Under the pieces are notes generated by a model. That model was given only the letters and a program-made list of their open reading frames with translations, had not been told where the DNA came from and did not search any database. A DNA stretch of 64,000 bases from Malaya genurostris. Taxonomy: Eukaryota > Arthropoda > Insecta > Diptera > Culicidae. Where the stretch lies: assembly GCF_030247185.1 (NCBI RefSeq), contig NC_080570.1:7475161-7539160 (forward strand), given 5' to 3'. Below, piece by piece: positions 58,048-64,000 of the stretch. Each line of letters begins with the position of its first letter. Within the stretch, counting starts at the first letter, position 1. The position numbers were made by a program, and so were the translations under genes.

Positions 58048-58200
58048 GAAAATGAGTTCACTTCCAGAATTGTAGTGTTGCGTTCTTAAGTTGAATTCAT
58101 AAGCCGATATCTTGATCTGGTTTCCGAACCTGAATTTTGCTAATGAATTCGTAGCCAGTTTTTGAATGTCCGAAATTCAGGTTCTGAAGTAGATAAATTC
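58048..58200 (+). repeat. TTCAGTTCCAGAATTC minisatellite, continuation
   Basis: CACTTCCAGAATTGTAG and GAATTCAT units resume the array seen left of the mariner. Confidence 0.6.
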
Positions 58201-59060
58201 TCCATCGAGTATCGTTTTATCCGTATTCACGTTAACCAGTTACGTCTCTAACATTACCCACCCACTTTTTTATAGATAAACTGATAAACCAATTGATAAT
58301 ATTTTTACCTAAGTTTAGGGCAGTTTTTCTATTTCATGACAACTTGAATTTAAAATAAATCATTTTGTCTACCGATTTGATTACCATTCTTGTTCTTCCA
58401 CTTGATTTTTCTCAATTTTTCTATTTCTCGTATTTAATTGTTCCATTTTCGGCGCGAACAAAGTCGGTGATCGATGAATCGATGAATTGCCTTCGGTTAA
58501 TCCTCACTCAAAACTGAGCAATTGAGCCTCATTACTGAAAACGACAAAAAAAAAACAATTAAATTCGTTAATTTAATGCTTACTCCGTTTATTCGATGAC
58601 ATTTTTAGATCTCGAAAGTCGCAGCAACAATACATTTGAACTTGAGCTTTGGCCCATTCTGGAGCTTTCAAACAGACCTAAATACTTCGAAATTGAATTT
58701 TTAAACTAACTTTTAAACTTAAAATTAAATGAACGATTGATATGTGTCTGATTACGTCCACACCGTTCTCGTGGGTACGAGTAAGTTTGTTTGGACATGA
58801 ACTAGAAAACACTCATCATCCAATTGTTCTGGAACCGGAAGTCAAATGTGGACAAAATTCAATAGCTGTGTATGAGACAGTAAAACCTTTCATTTGAGTC
58901 TAAGTTTGTGAAAACCGGACCTGCACGCAGGAAACAAATTCGGAAGATGAATTCTTGAACTAGATTTTGGAACTGAATCTAGTATTTTAATTAGGGGTCC
59001 CGAAATCGAATTCTAAAACTAAATTCGAAAAATCAGTTCATCTTCACAATTCTAGCATTT
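58201..59060. repeat. AT-rich DNA with single 150-bp family unit and minisatellite
   Basis: GGAACCGGAAGTCAAATG and AAACCTTTCATTTGAGTCTA at 58830-58910 are a single orientation-A unit. GGAACTGAATCTAGTATT-type units follow at 58950-59060. The first 600 bases have no recognised feature. Confidence 0.5.
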
Positions 59061-60059
59061 TTAGCATTAGAGACCGCCCGTGTGTTGCTACTCCGTTATT
59101 GATCTGGACCAATTGAGATTGCAAAATGATTTTTTGAAGTAACATGTTTGGGAATAACTCATTGTTTCACACTGTGCAAACTGTATTGAACCATGCATGC
59201 TGATCAATACCAACGCCGGCCACGTCCGAATGCAGATCTACTTGGGAGGGAAAGGATTGTTAGTTCGATGCATGTTGCTACTAAGAACCGAGGAATCCTC
59301 TGCATTCCCACATGCATCACAGGAGAGGATACTTTGTTAGTAAATGTTTTAATAATGTTATCATGTGTTTATTGCTCTGGGTAGCCGGCCACCAAGAATG
59401 TTTTAAAGTATTATCGTTTTATGTGTTACTTTGTGCTGGCAATATAATGCACGAAACAGTCAATCTCCGAAATTGACAAAACTCCGGACAGCCGACTGTC
59501 GAGTATGCAGTCACTCGTTTATGCATCTACCTTTCGCGTTTTTTTAGTCATGCAAAAAAAACACATGCGGATTGAAAAAAAAGGTATCATTTCACTGCTA
59601 GGTGGATTAAGTACGTTTTTATAAATGAAACTACGTGATACAAAATAAACGAGCGAATAGGATTTAAACAAAAAAGTTGATTCATTTCACACGCGTCTTG
59701 ATTCTTTATTATTTCCGCTTTATTATTTTAATTATTTATTAAAATTATTAATTGGTTATATTAGTTGATCTGGGCAGCCGGCTACCGAGAAAAATATTAA
59801 TTTACTGTTTGAAATATTAATATCAAGTGTTTTTTACTATGTATTCAAAATATGAATTATGTTATCTCTGTTATTAACTTTGTAATATAAACGGATTTGC
59901 GCAATGGTTGAATTTTATCATTCATTTTATAATCCTGAAAGACAATCAATAACATGGAAGAAAAAATCATTCCTAATAAAACTTTTCTCCGAAGCTAGAC
60001 GGAAATTGATAGGTTGAATAAAGAGATGATTTAGTAAAATAGAGTAATCAGAAGTAAAA
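59061..60059. other. AT-rich intron DNA with a decayed element terminus
   Basis: GGTATCATTTCACTGCTAGGTGGATTAAG at 59583-59611 matches the right terminus of the CCACCTAGTG family. The pair TGGGTAGCCGGCCACCAAGAA (59378) and TGGGCAGCCGGCTACCGAGAA (59771) is a direct repeat of unknown nature. Confidence 0.45.
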
Positions 60060-60245
60060 CATGATAACTGAAAGGAAAAAGAAACTCCTGCAATTGTCGC
60101 CTTTTACGACATGGAAGCAGGAACCCAGTGGATCTATTCTTGGTTCATTTTTTTCCGCCGGATTCCACACGGCATCTAGGCTGGTACAGTCCGGAGAGAG
60201 CTAATAGGTACTATTAATCTCCTAGTGGACGCCAGCCCCTAGTTC
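60060..60245 (+). repeat. Dispersed repeat, copy 2
   Basis: Partner of 49481-49700, with TTTTACGACATGGAAGCAGG, GATCTATTCTTGGTTC and CTAATAGGTACTATTAATCT. Confidence 0.7.
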
Positions 60246-60849
60246 ATCTTCACAATTCTAGAACTAAACTCATAAACTGAATTCTCGATCTGGATTTCTA
60301 ATTTTGCACCAGAATCTTGAGCATGTCCCAGCTTCCAAATGTAATTCTTGAATTCAGTTGCAGTTCCTAAATCAAGGTTCTGGTGTACAGCTTTAGGTTT
60401 TGGTCAACAGTTGTAAACATCAGATGAATTCCACAAATTGGTTCTTTTCATTATAACATTCCCAAAGAACTATCTACTCTACTACTTTGTTCCATTTCTG
60501 GAAGCGAAATAGTACATGTGACAAAATTCACACAAACAATTTTCGGTAGTGTGAAAGAATCATGTAAATTTTATTCGTGTTCACGTCCTTCAAATTAAAT
60601 TAAAAATGAAATTCAAAGCTATTGAAATTCGTGGAATTGCCTCGAGATGTCAATCGTGCCTAATCAGGGTGATCAAAGCAAGCATGGGGAAATTGACCAA
60701 CATCATAGCAAACCTTTCCACAAATAATTTAATACATAAAATAGTTCCATATTCGGGATGAAATCGATAACTTTGTTAATTTTAGAATAATAAAAACTCC
60801 ATTTAATTTGAAAAATCGAGTTCTGTGACAGAATCAGAAAAATGCTAAA
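60246..60849. repeat. Minisatellite remnant and AT-rich DNA
   Basis: TTCAGTTGCAGTTCC-type units at 60246-60400. The rest is without recognised feature. Confidence 0.5.
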
Positions 60850-61760
60850 AAGCATTCAATATATCTAAGGAAGAACAGTCCGATTCAGCCTCGGTTTGCT
60901 ACCGCCGAACCAAGCGAAGCTGGTCATTCCTGTGGTCGTTGCTTTCGTATGTACGCGTACATTAGAACAAGTCCTTGCACTTACATATTTTAGCAAACCC
61001 ATCAACGAAAAAGAGCAAAAAGACAACGAATCAAAACGTTCGAATCGCGGCTTTCCCCTGGTCCTCTCCACTGGCATATCCTTACAACGTCTTCGGTTCT
61101 GTTTCCCGTACACATTAGAAGGCTGCTAGGTATCTTCTCTCGACATACACACAGCCTCACCATCATCACCGTCGTCTTCGTCGTCGTCGTCATCATCGTC
61201 ATTACTTATATTTTTCCATCTTGTGGTGCTGCGTTGAATAATTTTCCTCCTCTTGGATCTTCCGCTAGCTAGCGAACTTCTACACGCCACTGTGTGTTCG
61301 TGCTTAGAGAGCGCCGTTGTACTGAATGCAGCAGAAGTAAGACATTTCAGTTTATCATCTTACCCCCGCTTGTTCCACCACTTTCCGCGGTGCCCCTTAC
61401 TCATTGTCCTCCACCTTGCATCGCTCCCTTATATTATCACACTACCATCATCGTCGTCGTCATCGTCTTCGTTGTCCAGCAAATCGCTTCCATTTGGGAA
61501 GGGAAACGCAAAGCCTGCTATGATGAAGAAACCGAATTTTGATTTACTCCGGTGCTTTTCAGGTCTAATTTTATCTTTTCCTGTCCATACCCGTGCTACG
61601 TTCCCTGGAAGCAAGCAGCAGCCTTTTCCCGTTCAATGATTTCCTCCTGGTTTTGGAGCTTCCACGAGTGATGCGTCTTTTAGCTGCTAGTTGGTTGGTT
61701 GGTTAGTTGCTTGGTACCTCAGTACGAACTGACGAACTGGACGCCGGTGATTTTCTGATG
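60850..61760. other. GC-richer low-copy island
   Basis: About 0.9 kb with (CGT)n runs (about 61167-61200 and 61448-61475). A 128-codon plus frame is low-complexity Ser/Leu and has no domain. Possible regulatory DNA of Syp or of a neighbour to the right. Confidence 0.4.
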
Positions 61761-62559
61761 GGGGCGAATTAAATTGATTTAGATTCTTTGGTGTACGGAA
61801 ACGGATTATGAAAATGATTGGCAGTGTTTTCTAGAAGTTTTCGAAATAATATCTCTTTAAATTCAATTTTCAAAAATTACTCGAAATTCCTCCGTTCTTT
61901 AGATAATTCATTATGATTCGTCCTCGACACGGCAGTGCATAGCAGTTCAACTGAAACTGACAAGTAGGCGAAAAATTAACCTCTACTAGAACCACTTTTC
62001 CGAATGAATCTCTTTTTCGTTTCCTGGCAACATTTTCTCGCAGCCGCAGTCAGCGCAGTCGACCTTCTTGGTACCATTTATGTAATACATCTCGATTCAT
62101 TTAACATTTAGGCGCACTGTAATTTTTTCTTTCAACGCGGTCAGTGGTCGTTTCTGAAGGTGTTTCGGCAGCAGATTTTTCAGAGGTTGACAAAATAAAC
62201 TCGATTTATATTACAAATGAGTCCATGAACTCGATATCGGGGTGAAGAAAGTAAAAAAAAAAGGTTTTTTTTATCATTCATCGAAAAAATCTCTGTAAAT
62301 TTTTGGTAAGATTTGGCTAGTTGCCTCTACTTTCGAGAGACTCTTTAATAGGTTGTTCTTGCTAACGGGCTGGACTTAATCATAAAGAACATTAGCCCAC
62401 TTAATTGTTCTTAACTTGACCCCGTTTAGATTCTGAAAAAATAAACTAGAAAACTTCAGTGTTAAAGACATGGCGGAATAGGATGACTGAATCGTGTTCA
62501 AGAAAATTTAATCATTTTATTGATTGACTGGACGACGAAAATGGTTTTAATTAAAAATG
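61761..62559. other. AT-rich intron DNA with a hairpin-family copy
   Basis: GGCAGTGCATAGCAGTTCAA at 61930 is a diverged copy of the palindromic family. Nothing else recognised. Confidence 0.45.
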
Positions 62560-64000
62560 TTTTCGACTAAGAGAGCCTAACCGCAAACTTTTCTATAAAA
62601 TAGCTGTTAGTTAAATGTCTTCCAAAGAAACAGTTTCCGGTGAAAAGGCCTTTAAACCTTTAAACCGCCTTTAAACAAAACGGCTTTTAGAACCTATTTT
62701 ATATCGAAGGCCTTTTAAATGAAACCAAATTGTGTGGAAGGAATATCGTTTACCAAAAATGCTTTCGGCAGGCTTTTTCTTTTTTTCTTTTCGTATAAAG
62801 CCTTTTTTTCTTTCGACAAAAACACTTTTAATTAAAAATATTCTATACCGATAGGCTATCAAACTTTTTTTTATTAAACACTGTTAGTTGGTTGTTTTCT
62901 AAAGAAACGGTTTCAGATGAAAAAACTTTCAAGAAAACGCCTTAAAACGAAAAGGCTTTTAAAACCTTATTCCTATCGAAGGTCTTTTCAATCAAAAAAG
63001 CATTTTGGAAGCAAGATTGTTCGCCAAAAAAGTTTTCGTAAAAGGCTTTTTCTTCTTTATTTTTTCGGAAATCACTTTTTCTTTCGACGAAAATGTTTTT
63101 AACTAAAAATATCAATAGGCTTTCAAACACACACTTTTCTATTTAATAACTGTTAGTTAAATGTCTTCTAAAGAAACGATTTCCGGTTAGGAAAGATTTC
63201 ATGAAAACGCCTTTTAACGAAACCTCTTCCTTAGAACCTCCTTCTATCGAAGGTCTTTTCAATGAACAAATAAAACATTTTGGAAAGAATTTCGTTCATC
63301 AAAAAAGCTTTCGTAAGAGGCCTTTTCTTGTTTTCTTTTCGAAAATAACCTTTTTCACTTTCGACGAAAATGCTTCTAATTAAAATTGTTAGACCAATAG
63401 ACTTTCAAACATAAACTTTTCTATTGAATAACTGTTAAATGTCTAGCAAAGAAACTGCTTCCGGTGGAAAGGCCTTTTAACGAAAAGGCTTTTCAACTAA
63501 AAGGCTGTTAAAACCTTTCTATTCTATTCTAACCTCTTCAATAAAAAAGTATTTTGGAAGGAACATCGTTCACCAAAAAAGCTTTCGTAGGCCTTTTCGT
63601 CTTTTATTTTGAAAGTTTCATTTTTCTTTGAACGAAACCGCGTTCAAATAATAAGTGTTAGACCAATAGGCTTTGAAACATACACTGTTACTGTTAAATG
63701 TCTTCCAAAGAAACGCCTATAAACGAAAAGGATTCCCAAAAACCACTTCCTATTGAAAGCCCTTTCAATGAAAAGGCTATCGACTGAATGTCTTTCATCT
63801 GAAATAATATCGACGGAACACCTTCACCGAAAAGATTTTCGCAACGGCTTTTTATACGTATAGATTTTCGGCAAAAGTAGATTAACGAACTAACTTTCGA
63901 CGGAACATCCTTATCCGGATTTTGGAATCGGAACGTTTCTCGAGTGAAAAATTGTCTGCTAAATGGCAGTTGGTGAAGTGACTTCCGATGGAATGGCTGT
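62560..64000 (+). repeat. Tandem satellite of about 270 bases, at least five units
   Basis: Unit markers CTGTTAGTTAAATGTCTTCC or variants recur near 62605, 62881, 63149, 63433 and 63690. Each is followed by GAAACGGTTTCCGG, GAAGGTCTTTTCAATGAAA, CATTTTGGAAGGAA and AAAAGCTTTCGTAA motifs. The array runs off the right edge. Short frames with similar peptides (QKSFRKR) simply reflect the repetition. Confidence 0.88.

Overview
The window is eukaryotic nuclear DNA, almost certainly from an insect and most likely a mosquito (family Culicidae). Four spliced exons on the minus strand encode the start of a protein that is unmistakably the hnRNP Q/Syncrip (Drosophila Syp) family, with short insect-type introns (72 and 76 bases) and canonical splice sites. 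The mosquito assignment rests on my memory of the repeat types: TIR elements starting with a CCACCTAGTG motif, scattered 'CATTCGACTCAGTTCGTCGA' repeats, TTCGCCGAAA minisatellites and GGTTGGCCGA elements. It is an inference, not a search result. Layout: transcription runs right to left. The start codon lies at 4726-4728. Coding exons are at 4606-4728, 785-978, 585-712 and 267-508, together 229 codons covering the acidic N-terminal NURR domain, the linker and most of RRM1. The gene continues beyond the left edge. Everything to the right of 4730 is best read as the very long first intron and 5' leader region of the same gene. In this stretch GC-richer, low-copy islands alternate with AT-rich, transposon-built DNA. 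The islands are at about 4780-8830, 13890-15830, 21400-25700, 32200-33600, 37730-39960, 46690-49235, 53300-55960 (split by a hAT-type element) and 60850-61760. Several islands hold good minus-strand splice donors (13927, 24883, 32541, 46708) and could contain alternative non-coding first exons or enhancers of Syp. I found no second convincing protein-coding host gene. The rest is a layered record of mobile elements. There are four mariner (DD34D) copies: one complete but broken (40635-41917), one truncated with an intact catalytic domain (57075-58032), and two with the central catalytic segment deleted (11375-12302 and 26312-27159). There is also a 763-bp hAT-type MITE with an exact 8-bp target duplication (53818-54580), a 1.1-kb TIR element (30701-31808), foldback elements with long arms (19977-20513, 51152-51622, 29712-30110), a tRNA-Val-derived SINE (about 45511-45740), a probable LINE 3' end (about 43400-43860), and several degenerate tandem families with periods of roughly 109, 156-166 and 270 bases. 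Most notable for follow-up: two unrelated mariners that lost the same part of their transposase; an almost perfect long hairpin at 20.0-20.5 kb; a perfect 44-bp palindrome at 17.4 kb; a TATA/initiator plus an exact histone-type 3' stem-loop with no histone ORF between them at 28.7-28.85 kb; and a leader exon at 46.7 kb whose frame stays open into the Syp start codon. I do not see an obviously new multi-gene system. The window is a transposon-rich intron of a conserved RNA-binding protein gene.
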